From Mesocentrotus franciscanus (taxonomy: Eukaryota > Echinodermata > Echinoidea > Camarodonta > Strongylocentrotidae), in contig CP137672.1 in assembly GCA_037976565.1 (NCBI GenBank), positions 27,616,877 through 27,680,876 of the forward strand: 64,000 nucleotides of DNA, written 5' to 3'. A program made the position numbers and the translations under genes. The notes beneath the pieces are model-generated. The model did no database searches and was not told the DNA's origin. It saw only the letters and a program-made list of their open reading frames with translations. Shown here piece by piece: positions 19,701 to 28,900 of the stretch. How positions within the stretch are numbered: the first letter of the stretch is position 1; each line of letters begins with the position of its first letter.

Positions 19701-22370
19701 AAGCATCTAGCATTAGCTGGTAGACTTCGGAAGCTGGTAGCTAGGGGTCTGCACATCACTGATCAAGGTAATCTATGGCCTATAGAGGTAATAGAGGTGT
19801 CGTGGTCTAGTGGATATGTCGCTGGACTGTGAATTACACGGTTCATGGTTCAAGTCCCGCCACGGGCACTAATGTTATTTGGCAAGACATTAATCTACAT
19901 TTGCCACTCTCCACCCAGGTGTTAAATGGGTACTCAGTAGAGTGCGAACAGCAATGTGGTTGGATTGGCACGTGTGTGCTTGTAAAATGGCGCCATAAAA
20001 TCAATTGTACGATCAATTGCTAAGATTTGTGTTACAGAGCCCAAGTGTTTCATTTCATGACAGTGAGAATAGATCTTACCAAATCAGGTTAACCTGTTGA
20101 CTACCAGTACTAAATTCTCTCATTCCCATAGACTTAATACAGGAGTCACCCGGTTCATGTTGGCAATGGGTTAAGATACTATTCTTTTTAATTTTATTTA
20201 CTAGCTATCAGTCATCTTGCTGCTCACTGCCTGAGACTGTATGAGCTTGATGTATGTGGGTGCACTGCTCTAACCATCAACTCTGTTCAAGTGTTTCTTG
20301 AAGCCAGGGAAACCATGACAGAAGACAGAACAGCATTGATGCTCAATTATGGAGGTAATTTTACAGTTTCCGCAATCGATTCATCTTCTGTCTTTGCAAT
20401 GAAATTATGTTTTATTTTCTGTGATGAAAAACTCAAACTCTTTAGTCTTCACTACAGTACCTCTCGATACAATCATATAATTTGGCAAGGCATGCCCATT
20501 ATTCCCAAGGCTGATCATTCTGAACACACATATTCCTATATTGCTCTAACTTTAAATTGTTTGCACAACAATTCAATGAGTAATTTCAGTAATTAACTTT
20601 GTAATTAGATATTTTCAATTTCATCAATATGATTGCTGCGGTTGTTTGCATTAGTTTCCAGTTGTATGCTTATTTTACCTAACCATCATTCAATGTATTC
20701 ATTGAATTAGAGGTAAGAAGACAAAAATCACCAATAACAATAACTATAAATATAAAATTGCTCTATGCAGAAAAGATATTGGATCTGAGAAAATCGGTGC
20801 TGAAATTTCAATAGCATAATTGAGATCTCAGGACTGATAACCAATACCTGGGGGGCGTTTTCAGTGACAAATGACAGTTTTTGTTATAAGCTACTGAAAT
20901 CCTTGCTTCTGATTGGTTATCAGCAGATTTGTCACTGATTTTTGTCATTTGTCATTGAAAAAAGGCTTTGTGAAACGGGTCCCAGTTCTACAGAACCAAT
21001 TTCATATTGAAATTCATGTTCATAGTCATTGATATTGATGATATGTGACTAGCCCTATTATGCTCATGGTTTGTTTCCACACAGGGACAGCAATAACTAA
21101 AGAGTCATTGTCTGAGCTTGGTGACATTGATTCTAGTATAACAGTATGTCTACAGAACTTCAATGCCCCTCCTGGCCAGTGCTACCCCTCTCTACCCTAT
21201 GGTATGTATATCATTTCATCCAAATCATGGCTGGATCTTATGATAATACCTAAAGGTTTCTCAAGCTTAAGAGCTGGTAGTCCGTTATGGTTGTTATTTT
21301 ACACACTTGTATCATGCAAAGACTACAGCTCTTTACATTTGGGTACTTAACCCATTTAACATTGTGTGATTTCGGAATTGAGCACATTTTTTAATAGATT
21401 CCAGTCTCGTCAGCAGCGGGTTGGAGTTACTTATTTTCTTCCATTTTACAATGAAATGCAACACAATAATTGTTTATATTGAGTACATATCAAATACGTT
21501 TTATCATGGTACCCAATAATTATTAAAATTATGAATATTCAACTACTGTCATAACCAGAAACTTTTGGGATTTGTAAACATTGGTCATGTTTGTGGGAAT
21601 AGCCATGATACATTTATGTTATAGCATGAAATCATCGCAAATATGGAAGTTTTGTGCACATGAAATGTCTTGTTTTGCATAACATCAAATGATTTATTAG
21701 AGGAAGAATGGGGATTGGTTAGGTCTTGATTTTCAAAGCTGACAAACGTTGTTATATAAATATGTATCTATTGAGCTGCCTCATCAGCTAAATCTTGACA
21801 AAGTTTTTGTGTTTCATATGATCTGATACCACAGATAATCGGTCAGCAGATTCGAATGATGAAAGTGATAAAGAAGACGAGGAAGATTTTGAAGTACACG
21901 TTGATCCACTGGATGATGAGCGCCCTCTACTGAACCTAGCAGCGCATCTCAGCTTCCCTCTCAACAGACAGGGAAACGACATCCAGATAGAATACCTTCA
22001 GGTGCCAGCGGACTCAAATGAACCTTGGGATGGGGTCTTGGACCCAGAACCTGCAGGCCATCAGGGTAGTGGCCCTGTGGTTAGTGGCCCTGAACAGTTT
22101 GTGGAGGCTAGTCGAGATGTGCCTTGGGTTGCTGGTATGGAGGACATTGATGGGGTCTTGAACCCTGAACCTGCTGAGATGGCAGGGCCTGCTGGACCAG
22201 GTCACTTTGCCCACGCCAACCCGGAACTAGCTCAGTTTGTAGACGTCGAGGAGCACCTGATGGCAGGCGACCGTGGAAGGGGAGGAGACTGGGCAATAGC
22301 AGAAGAAGATGTAGATGATTTCTTGGATGCAGATGACCCAGCTTACATGAATGATATGTTTTTCAGCTGA
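3070..22370 (+). CDS. RRM + F-box + LRR protein, 16 exons
   Basis: Exons: 3070-3246 (ATG 3106), 6848-6942, 9232-9318, 9953-10188, 10580-10681, 11301-11426, 12229-12326, 15746-15786, 16504-16579, 17606-17776, 18381-18429, 18826-19058, 19683-19767, 20205-20354, 21085-21201, 21835-22370. All use GT-AG and phases agree; from 3106 they give 780 aa. Residues 38-112 form an RRM: RNP2 is IFVSNI (39-44), RNP1 is GRLAFVTF (79-86), with aromatics F40, F83 and F86 present but the first RNP1 aromatic replaced by L81. A basic RRPRRGPK linker follows. Residues 164-210 are an F-box (LPDDMLIKIFSYL, then CRRWRKV). About 225-563 are FBXL2/20-like cysteine-containing LRRs (LRLLNLSCSKV, VQELDMSGCMIVTD, LRELRIDGC). 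The tail (603-780) is acidic with two DGVLxPEPA repeats. By family, F-box/LRR proteins bind SKP1 and recruit substrates to SCF ligases; RNA binding is inferred. I recall no named vertebrate protein with this order. Confidence 0.9.
3306..3800 (-). mobile_element. TTAA-flanked MITE, copy A (truncated)
   Basis: This copy begins TTAA then AGATACTACCGGTATGTCCCTT and matches, in reverse orientation, the sequence at 7795-9053 minus the insertion there. It stops near 3800, lacking about 60 bases of the far end. It lies in the first intron after the RRM-start exon. The TTAA target site is typical of piggyBac- and Kolobok-type elements. No transposase remains. Confidence 0.65.
4905..6165. repeat. Palindromic array of about 4+4 units of 150 bp
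   Basis: GTACAGGGCTTCCTTA-type cores occur at about 4970, 5120, 5270 and 5411. Reversed cores (TAAGGAAGCCCTGTAC type) occur at about 5627, 5773, 5931 and 6081. Spacing is 141-158 bases. Each unit also carries a GGAGCCCC(C)GGCAAGAATATCATATAA segment. The outer flanks (GCCACCTGACTA and the TTATCCGG/GTAACGAT region) are also mirrored, so the arms run from about 4905 to 6165 around a centre near 5570. Confidence 0.85.
6168..6520 (+). repeat. Two direct copies of a ~180-bp unit
   Basis: The segment from AACTGTTACTTGATT through ATGCACTGCTTTTTAT, GTCTCCATTGTGTTAGTATA and TCGCCTCG to GTCATTGGGTCAACCC is present twice in tandem, at about 6168-6346 and 6348-6520. The copies are very similar. Confidence 0.8.
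7070..7213. mobile_element. ~150-bp palindromic MITE, copy 1
   Basis: It begins GGGCCCTGTTTCATGAAAC and TTGTTATCAATAACAAG, has a core of TTATAAGCTACTGAAA and TTTGATTGGCTGAGA, and ends in a decayed inverted copy of the start. Related copies lie at 11527-11678, 54211-54352 and, more diverged, 20849-20983. Confidence 0.75.
7215..7512. mobile_element. ~298-bp MITE with CTGGGGGGTGTTTCACAAAG ends
   Basis: The terminal inverted repeats are about 50 bases, covering CTGGGGGGTGTTTCACAAAG, ACTAAGATCGACTTTAAG and TTGGACTTAAGTAT with their mirror. A near-identical copy is at 50050-50345, in an intron of a different gene. By eye about 16 positions differ, roughly 95% identity. The two short ORFs across it are chance readings of the repeat. 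Confidence 0.85.
7795..9053 (+). mobile_element. TTAA-flanked element, copy B, split by an insertion
   Basis: It has TTAA at both ends (7795-7798 and 9050-9053), with ends AGGTACTATGTCCCATTTGCAG and its mirror CTGCAAAAGGGATACACTACCT. The body matches copy A (3306-3800) in reverse. At 8127-8825 it is interrupted by a different element. It lies in the intron between the two RRM-core exons. Confidence 0.75.
8127..8825. mobile_element. TA-flanked transposon nested in copy B
   Basis: The ends are CCTTATTTGCCGGCGTAAAGGC and, inverted, GCGCTGTGGCCTTATCGCGGGTAAATACGG, with TA on both sides. Copy A supplies the empty site: TTTATGTATGTTATTACC is uninterrupted there. A sister copy is at 52634-53301. 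About 700 bases, no transposase reading frame. Confidence 0.8.
9668..9746 (-). repeat. tRNA-like SINE fragment, minus strand
   Basis: The reverse complement has a box A-like TAAGTGGTTTAAACA and a box B-like GGATTCAAGTCC (plus-strand 9676-9687) at tRNA spacing. It lies in the intron before the F-box exon. Confidence 0.45.
10685..10860 (+). repeat. CT-rich microsatellite after exon 5
   Basis: A (CT)n/(CTGT)n/(TCTC)n tract starts within a few bases of the donor at 10682. The ORF through it is low complexity and not a gene. Confidence 0.85.
11527..11678. mobile_element. ~150-bp palindromic MITE, copy 2
   Basis: Same family as 7070-7213. It has GGCCCTGATTCATAAAAC, TTCTCAATAACAAG, a TAAGCTACTGAAATAG core, and an end reading AACAAGTTTTATGAAACAGG then GCCC. 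Its inverted ends are better preserved than in copy 1. Confidence 0.8.
11690..12062 (+). repeat. tRNA-derived SINE, nearly full length
   Basis: The head has box B-like GCAAGTTCGATCCC. The body has AAGACATTAATCTACATTTG and CCACTCTCCACCCAGGTAT, shared with the SINE at 19793-20040. The tail near 12040-12062 (ATCCTATTGCGCTTATGAATG) resembles the usual 3' end of such elements. Confidence 0.7.
12393..12870 (+). repeat. SINE interrupted by a MITE
   Basis: The left part (12393-12466) has the head: GAGGTGTCAAGTTCTAGTGG, TTGCTGGACTG, and a decayed box B. The right part (12793-12870) resumes with GCATGACATTATTCTTCATT and the CACCAAGGTG segment, in the order seen in the intact SINE at 19793. The 326-bp gap is the MITE at 12467-12792. 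Confidence 0.65.
12467..12792. mobile_element. 326-bp MITE with TTGGGTGGTATTC ends
   Basis: The left end TTGGGTGGTATTCCGATAG and right end TTAAGAGAATACCACCCAA are inverted. Inside, AAGCTTGGCTTAACTAGTTC and ACTTTTATGGA are mirrored by TCCATAAAAGTGTGAACTAA and CCGGCTTAACTTAAG. No coding. Confidence 0.85.
13000..13510 (+). repeat. Repeat with CCCCTCGCC hairpin and two ~140-bp units
   Basis: It starts with a small palindrome (CCCCTCGCCGACGAAGTCGG then AGGGG). It continues with two tandem copies of a ~140-bp unit carrying AGTAATGTTTGACG, ATGGTATCAAAA and AAGGTCAT(A/T)GCTCATTA. It ends near GCGAGGGGATGCTACGC. The plan resembles the element just downstream at 13990. Confidence 0.65.
13990..14800 (+). 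repeat. Hairpin-led array of four ~180-bp units with AGGTCA sites
   Basis: A hairpin, GTCTCGC(...)GCGAGAC at 13992-14019, leads into four diverging tandem units of about 170-190 bases. Each has TAATATAATTTTGAAAGTAT-like sequence, GGGTTATCAAGTATCCCCAA, and a block of AGGTCA half-sites. Perfect direct repeats with one-base spacing (AGGTCAAAGGTCA) lie at 14205-14217, 14395-14407 and 14740-14752; the third unit is degenerate at 14568-14580. It lies in intron 7 of the F-box gene. Confidence 0.8.
16935..17190 (-). mobile_element. LINE 3' end, minus strand, decayed
   Basis: The reverse complement, read with stops, gives HVLRREDNEPVI, DLEVEGIRRTGRP, ISWKGM and LNEEDALDRKKWREGV. This is the characteristic C-terminus of endonuclease/reverse-transcriptase non-LTR elements. 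It is followed in the same orientation by a (GAT)n-type tail, seen as ATCATCATCATCATC at about 16925. Stop codons interrupt it, so it is dead. Confidence 0.8.
17209..17590 (-). mobile_element. ~380-bp TTAA-type MITE, copy abutting exon 10
   Basis: It matches the element at 62277-62672 in reverse orientation. Shared blocks include CAGATTCTGAAACAA, CCCATGACTTTTACAAGC, TGATTATCAAGATATTTAT, CACTTCGTGATCATTTTGAA and GCGCAACTTT. The left end has TTAA at 17209. The right end (CGATACCTTTA) stops about 16-20 bases before the exon at 17606. Confidence 0.75.
19085..19180 (+). repeat. SINE body fragment
   Basis: GCAAGACATTAATCTACATT and TGCCACTGGAAACC are shared with the intact SINEs, and TCGTAGGTTCAAAAC is a decayed box B. 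It sits just after the donor at 19059. Confidence 0.5.
19793..20040 (+). repeat. tRNA-derived SINE with clear A and B boxes
   Basis: Box A-like GTGGTCTAGTGG is at 19802-19813 and box B GGTTCAAGTCC at 19847-19857. The family body follows (GCAAGACATTAATCTACATT, CCACTCTCCACCCAGGTGTT), then a tail with AATGGCGCCATAAAATCAAT. It begins only 25 bases after the donor of the exon ending at 19767. The sense-strand ORF across it is spurious. Confidence 0.8.
20849..20983. mobile_element. Diverged relative of the ~150-bp MITE family
   Basis: The core TTATAAGCTACTGAAATC, TCTGATTGGTTATCAGCAG and TTTGTCA is shared with the family at 7070. The ends differ: GGGGGGCGTTTTCAGTGACA and a mirror ending in CTTTGTGAAACGGGTCCC. 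Confidence 0.6.
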
Positions 22371-23340
22371 AGGAGGGCAATCATCTCACAGACTCAAGGT
22401 AGAGGCAAGCATCAGTGGAAGCATCAGAGACAACATAGAATGAGGCCTCTGGGAGACTTCCGTCAAGTTATCTTGAATGTGCATGAAATCAGGTTTATCA
22501 GGTGAAGGAAGATTTTCATCTAAAGGGAACAACGAGGGAAACAAGATGAAGTTGGGCTTCTCCTCAAATCTTGATGACACTGATGATCAAGGATGATGTT
22601 ATGTGATGGTGTTAACTGATGATTCATCCGTTGAGTGATGGTAAACTGTAACGTCTGAACGCTTCAAGCAGAAATGTCAGATCAGGCCAATTTGGGCCTT
22701 TCAGATAGTGTCTTTGTGGTGATATGGGATTTATTGTTTTCTCACAAGGAAAGAATGCTGATGCTAAGTTGAATACCATGTGGAGTTGAAGATGTGGATA
22801 CTTCAAAAGAAACAGTACTATTTAAAACAAATCTAACAGGCCTTATACAACAGTTTTTATTTTCCTTTTAATTTGTCTATGGAAATGATTCTCAGATAGT
22901 ATGAGTGCTGTAAGTCCTAAAATAAAACTTGCCAGATAGGACAATTCATTTAAAGGTCTATCAAAATGAATCCAAGGAAAAACAGAAACTCCAATGGCAG
23001 TTGAAGAAATGCTTACCATTATTTGATTTTTATATCAATTTTGTTAGGTTAAGAAGGTAAAAAAGTAAAGTAGAATTATTTGGGTGTCAACTTTAAACTT
23101 GCATTAGGTTAAAGCAATACCAGTACTTTTAAAGCCATATCTTTGAGAAGATATAGTTAAAACTTCCTAGAGAGCTTTAACCCATTCAACATAATATGTT
23201 TTTCATATTATGCATGTTTGTGTCTTTATGGATCTTTGCTACACACAATGTAACTACATTATTCAAAGGTTTGTTATCCTGTCTTCCGTCATGTGTACGA
23301 TTGAAATATCAAACAAAATTATTTTAATAAAAAGAAGAAA
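22371..23340 (+). other. Likely 3' UTR and downstream flank of the F-box gene
   Basis: AT-rich sequence follows the TGA at 22368-22370. The first good polyadenylation signal is AATAAAA at 22921-22927, which would give a 3' UTR of about 570 bases. The ORFs here (22386, 22624 on the minus strand) show no domain or splice context and look spurious. Confidence 0.5.
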
Positions 23341-23414
23341 AGAGGGTTGAAGTCGATCAAAGCTAGTTTTGCTGTATCTTTCCAATATAAGTCATATGAT
23401 TTTTTTTCTTTGCC

Positions 23415-23675
23415 AAGTGAGGATGAAGAAGAAGAGGAGGAGGAGAAGGAGAAGAAGGAGAAGGAGGAGGAAGAGGAGGGAGGAGGGAAAAGAGGGAGGA
23501 GGATAGCAATAATAATAATATGATATTCCGATGTTTGGAATATACAGTTGCTCTTTGTGAAGAATAGGATACACCCTTTGCCTCCCATTCCATATTTTTT
23601 TTAATTTTCCAGCAACATGTTTTTTTTTCTCTCTCACTCGCTCTTTATCTCTCTCTCTCTCTCTCTCTCTGTTTC
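23415..23675 (+). repeat. GAGGA-rich and CT microsatellites
   Basis: A purine tract (GAAGAGGAGGAGGAG type, 23425-23500), a short (AAT)n run, and a (CT)n tract at about 23625-23670. Overlapping polyglutamate, polyserine and polyleucine ORFs come from the repeat. Confidence 0.85.
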
Positions 23676-23714
23676 CATTTATGTCACCTGACTACAAATT
23701 CCTTTATTTTGATC

Positions 23715-24270
23715 CCTCGGTGCATAAATGAAAGGAAAGACTACTTTCTTGCCACACAAATGTTTAAATGTATACGTGGTCTAGCCCCTCCACAGAATTG
23801 TAATGATATTGAAATGTTTTGTGATCGACATAATTACCATACTAGGAATAATGATAGTCTGTAGTCCCACCTGAAGTCCACCTCTCAATTTTCAAACAAG
23901 CCTTTAAATTTTCCAGTGCTAAACGATGGAATGGCATTCCCCACTTTATACAAAATGCCCAAACAATTGAAACTTTTAAATTGATTTATAAGAAGTTTTA
24001 TTTTTAATTTTATTTTGTAAATATTTATATCTATTGTACTTTTTCGTATTTTGTATATTTAATTACATGTATAATACAGTAGTATGTTATGTCTGAGGAT
24101 ACTTACCTGTTTGACTTTTAACTATTTTTTTAATTTTATGTCAATATATGCAGTTAAATGATTGCATTTTGAAACTTTGCTTTTTAATGTTAACAGGACC
24201 ATGTTGAAAAACAGTATACCTGAACATATTATCCTGTATAAAGATGTTTTAATAAATAAATAAATAAATT
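23715..24270 (+). mobile_element. LINE 3' end, plus strand, decayed
   Basis: Frames give DYFLATQMFKCIRGLAPP and, after an in-frame TAG and a frameshift, FKFSSAKRWNGIPHFIQ and TIETFKLIYKKFYF with a stop. This is the standard C-terminus of CR1/L2/Jockey-like reverse transcriptases. A 3' UTR ending in AAGATGTTT and (AATA)n at 24250-24270 closes it. Confidence 0.8.
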
Positions 24271-24299
24271 ACCTCTTTATCTTCAGTTGTAGATTTTAC

Positions 24300-24910
24300 C
24301 TTCCTCTTTTCTCTCTCCGACTAATCTACACAACATATTTACACATCTTCTTTTGCCCTCTCTCTATTTTTCTTATCTCTTCCTATCAATTCCTATGACT
24401 CTGTCTCTTTGTCTGTCTGTCTGTCTCTCTTTGACCCCCACTCACCTTACATTGATCTCCCTTTCTATTTTACCTCTTCGCCGATATCTTTTTGAGCTCT
24501 CCCTTTTTCTCCATGTGTCTCACTGTATAATGAAATCTCTCTATTTCTCTCATCTCTATCTTATTTCCCTTAATTCTTTCTTTGATCTCCTTCTCTTTCT
24601 CTGACTCCTATTACTGAAAGCCCCTCCCCCTCTTATTTCCCTCTTTCAACCTTTACGTTCTGTCTTTCTAACCTCTCTTACTCATTATCAAAATAAATCC
24701 TCATTAGGTTTTTACAATCGATCACTTCGATCAATCAATCAATCATTTCTATTTTCTCACTCAATTTACATATTCTCTCTCTCTCTCTCTCCAACTCTCA
24801 CACCTTTCTTATATCCCTTTAATCTTTGTTACTGACCCAACTCGCTCTCTTAAAATATTTTCCCTCTTCTCCCAACCTTCACATTTTCTTATCCCCTCTA
24901 TCTTTCTTCT
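24300..24910 (+). repeat. Pyrimidine-rich low-complexity DNA
   Basis: About 600 bases dominated by TCTCT, CCCTC and TTCTC runs on the plus strand, with no periodic unit. The 83-aa ORF through it is low complexity. I see no gene. Confidence 0.6.
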
Positions 24911-24916
24911 TAGGCG

Positions 24917-25474
24917 TACAGGGTAGCCCAGAAAAAAACGGACTAGCATACTTCCAATAAAGTGGGGTCAAATCTAGAGGTAACAGCGGAAAAAGAATAC
25001 TTTCACATGAAAATGATTTTGAGATTAACAAATTTTTGTGTTAGGGAGCATTTTGTGACGCAAGGTAGGAGTTCAAATTTGTCTAGTATCAATGAAACTG
25101 CATTTTAAACAATATGTCTAAATCTTTATCTGTGTTTAACAAGTCATTAAAAACGGCAGAAGAAAGAAAAATATGTGTGGAATGATATTTGTGTTCTATC
25201 TTACATTTATTGCAGCTTGCCCAAAGCTCAGGCATAATACCATTTCTGAATCTACAAAATGATACATTATTTTCTGCAAGGGTCACTGCCAGTGGATATC
25301 TTCAACACTGTTTCACAAAAATGCATCTGGAATAACAAAATACTCAATCGATTCAAATTTTGTATCATTTTTCTTCTAAACAGATTCCTCATCTACTGGT
25401 ACCGGTGAAATTTGCCCCTCATTATTGGAAGTATGTTAGTCCGCTGTTTTTTTTGGGGGGGGGCCACCCTGTAC
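24917..25474. mobile_element. 558-bp TIR element, GTACAGGGTGGCCC-type ends
   Basis: The left end TACAGGGTAGCCCAGAAAAA, ACGGACTAGCATACTTCCAA is mirrored at 25408-25474 (TTGGAAGTATGTTAGTCCGC, a G run, GCCACCCTGTA). The body has no complete transposase frame. Mariner-like elements often have such ends, but I cannot assign a family. Confidence 0.7.
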
Positions 25475-25799
25475 ATATACATTTCTTCAAAATGAAAAAA
25501 AAAAACAAAACATGTCCACTATGTCACGCTTACATTCTACTTGAAGTTATTATTAAATGTAGTTTACAAATTTGCAACCTGACCACAGGTCTATCTCAAC
25601 AACAGACGTAAAACATAATTTCCCGAGTTTGTTTTCCTTTATTGCCACCAAGAAACTATACACATATTCTTTGTCAAATACATAAAGCACAAGTCTAAAA
25701 AATCTCTGACAAGCACATGTTTTTGCATCCCTTTCCCACCACCTAGAAGTGATAAAATGAGTAAAATTTCCTCATCAATATGATTAGAGGTTTATATCA

Positions 25800-25985
25800 T
25801 TTTTAGAGATGCCTTGGAAAAATAAATGAGTCATGCCAGAGACAAGTGTTTGGCTAGCTAGCTCAAGGATGAATTGAGGCAACAGTTAACATGAATCCAC
25901 TTTTATTTGTTTCATATTTATGGGCCCCTATATGATAGTCATCACCGTTACTACTACTATCTCTACTACTATCATCTGGATCAAT
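25800..25985 (-). pseudogene. Diverged duplicate of the last-exon 3' end
   Basis: On the minus strand this repeats the end of the 25995-27071 exon. It has a TCATCCTTGAGCTAGCTAGC-like block, then CAAACACTTGTCTCTGGCAT, matching TTATCCTTGAGCTAGCCAAC and CAAACACTTATCTCTGGCAT in the gene. A second block (GTAGTAACGGTGATGACTAT) matches the gene's GTAGTTCTGGTGATGATGAT region. The order is conserved and the offset is about 215 bases, so it is a local tandem duplication. It no longer preserves the frame cleanly and lies beyond the gene's stop codon. Confidence 0.65.
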
Positions 25986-25994
25986 TGCACCTAT

Positions 25995-28900
25995 TCAGAT
26001 GTTTGTATTTTGGAGCAGCCTTGGGTATATAACATGAGCCATGCCAGAGATAAGTGTTTGGTTGGCTAGCTCAAGGATAAACTGAGCCAATGGGTAACAA
26101 GAATCACCTTCTTCTGTTCGCTTTTTCCTCTGAGTTCCTCTACTCCCAACATGATCATCATCACCAGAACTACGACTACCATTTTTACTTGCTAAAGTAA
26201 CTCCCACCTCACTGGAGGCCATTCTTTGCTCAGTTCTTGTGCCTAACCATGTCATGATGAATTCTACCATTGGTTTAGGGAACAGGGTGTTCACCAGATT
26301 CTTTGCCTGTGGCAGGTTGTTGATCTGGTCGATGTTCCTTTGTTTGAATTCCACGACCCTTTCACTGATTTGGGAGATCTCTTGATTGAACTTTGACCCC
26401 AGCCACTCTGCTAAAACTTCGCTGACCCTGTCTGAAGGTTGCCGTAGGGCTTCCTCACCATCCCTCCTCGTATTTTCACAGACAGCATCAGAAAGGCTGT
26501 TCAGAAGCTGCAGACAGGTATCGATCTCACTTCTCGTCATAACATGCAACATCTCAACAACGTGTTCCATGGAACACATCAGTTCTTCCGAGAGAATTTC
26601 ATCACCATACCGCTCCGCCAACTCCTGTAACCTCCTCTGTACAGCACCGCACCAGCATTTAGCCTGGTCTGGAGATGACCGATGAGGCTCCCTCTCTGTT
26701 AACACTTCCTCAATATGGTGAACTTCCAAGTCAGTAACACCATCTCCTTGCACAACTTGATCATCCGTTGACGTACTTCGATCAATTTTGAGAACAGGTC
26801 CATTCACAAACTCTTCCAGCGTTCTCTTTCTTTTCGACACTGTGTTGCTTATTGAAATTGTGTAATGTCGTTTCATCGTTTTCTGTTCCATTCCTGCTGC
26901 ATCCACATGGCCTTCATTTCTTGTCTCTCCATGGTCAATGGGCAAACAGGATCTATCTTCTAGAGATATTTCACCATCAACATCTCTGTTCTTGCCTCTG
27001 TTTTCTTCAACATGCTGAACTACTATACTTGATGGAAGTGGCGGATCTTTGTATTTCCTTCTCCAGACATCCTGTAGACAGACAAGAAAAAGAAAACAAA
27101 GAGGGCACATTTAGAATGTATAAAACCAAATGTAAACTATTTTCTTTTCCCCATGTATGCCAGCTCACTTTAAACTAAGATTTAAGTCTGAAATTTCACT
27201 TTCCTTTTAAAAATTCTATGCTGGTTGCGTTTGCCTTTAAATAGTAGGCACCAAGATAGCCTCATATATTTATGCATCATACTTTTGTTTCATTTGGAAA
27301 GAAACCTCTCACTTTAAAGTCAAAGGAATAAACTACACAACAGTGCTCCTCACGACAAATGAAATGATGTAATATGTCTTATACATGTCTATATATTAAT
27401 ATGCAAAATCGCCGCGGGGGGTGCGTAACGGTCTGCCAATGTGAATTTTTTGACATCAAACCCGTCTTTCCTCGACCCTGCCCGCCTCGGCCGTCGCGCG
27501 GGAACGGCGACACAATTCAAGCGGATGGGATCGGGCATGTCGCGTGCCACGTCGACCCGTGGTCGCCGTCCATGTCGTTGTAGAGGTGGTTTCGGGTCCC
27601 GGGGAGGACGGTCGGACGAGAGCACGGCCGGCGTCGTCCGTGCAAGGAGGCGACGAACCCGCGAGAGTGAGTCGGCGAGGCGTGCACCCGCCCTCTGCAC
27701 GTCTAATCAAAGAGATCACACTATCAAGAGACGGTCCAGTCCATGATGTGTTGTAGCAAATATGCACGTCGCAAAGGGTAGGGCCTATCCCGTGTTAGGC
27801 ATCTTGCTATATGCAGTCTAATCAAAGAGATACTTTATCAAGAGACACTCCACTCACGTCATGTAGCGTAGCACATGCATTATGCGATGGGTTGGGCCTA
27901 TCCCGTGTGAGGCATCTTGCTATATATACGCAGCAGCCAAACTGACGTCAACGTAATACGTGGTTCTACGCTCACACACGTACACACACAGTCGAGGTAA
28001 TTCGTGCGACGGTTACAATATATTGGCACAAACAGTCCGATTTTTCGCGTAAAATCTTTACTTTGAATATATTTGTACAAATTCTGTGGACCATGCCAAC
28101 ATAATCATAGTCCAAGCTTCTGCTTTATTGGTCTTTTCATGAAAACTACATTGAAATCACAACAATAATAACGCAAATAGATTGTAATTGTCGAGACCAT
28201 ATAACTGAAGAGAAGAAAAATTCAGCGAGCTTAGGTAATATCACATGCCTCCGCACGGGCAACTCCCGCGGTGTCAGGCCAGTAACGGCGCTCACACAAT
28301 GCAACGGTAACTGCAGCACTCTAGCTATACTGTAGTACCTGTATATAGCGTGTATTTAGATCATTCAATGTTTCATGTTTGAGCCGTGCAATTGTTGTTT
28401 TCTTTTATTTCTTTTTTGAATGTGATGTGAATGTGAGTACGGTACGTACATGCTATTACAGAAGTGTGCAAGGAATGATAGGCCTACAGGTGGAAGCAGG
28501 CGCGGATCCAGGGGGCAGGGGCCTTGGTCCCCCTCCCAGCAAAGAAAAAAAGAGAGAGAGAAGGAAAAGAAGGGAAAGAGGAGAGAAAGGGAAAGAAAGA
28601 AGAGGAAGAAGAAAAGAAAAGGTGTAAATAAGAAGGAGATGGGGCGGAAGGGCCTTGCCTCCCGGGCTGTTGCTCCCCACCCCTCATCAAAAAATAAGAG
28701 AGAAGGAAGGAAAGGGAAAGAAAAAGGAAAAGAGGAGATAAAGAGAAAGAAAAAAGAGGAAGAAAGGAAAAGAAGGGGATATCAGTTGCAATTTTTCGCC
28801 AACAAGTTGTGAATCGAGGGCCAAAAAATCCTTGCCTCTCCCCCCCCCCGCCAACAAAAGAGAGCTAAAATGGAACAAAAAAAGAGTAAGAAGAAAAGAA

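Noticed and set aside
19793..19865. A functional tRNA gene
   Set aside because: A and B boxes are good, but the sequence shares a long non-tRNA body with other copies at 11.7 and 12.4 kb, as expected of a SINE, and a proper acceptor stem is missing.
22002..22370. Separate 122-aa gene starting at the ATG at 22002
   Set aside because: It is the in-frame end of the last exon of the RRM/F-box gene (exon from 21835), not an independent gene.
26386..27178. Plus-strand ORFs opposite the minus-strand gene
   Set aside because: They are antisense shadows of the long exon at 25995-27071 and show no splice sites or domain.
27389..27767. Four overlapping ORFs on both strands, Arg/Pro/Ala-rich
   Set aside because: An effect of very high GC. 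None continues across a splice site into known exons, and codon use is unconstrained.
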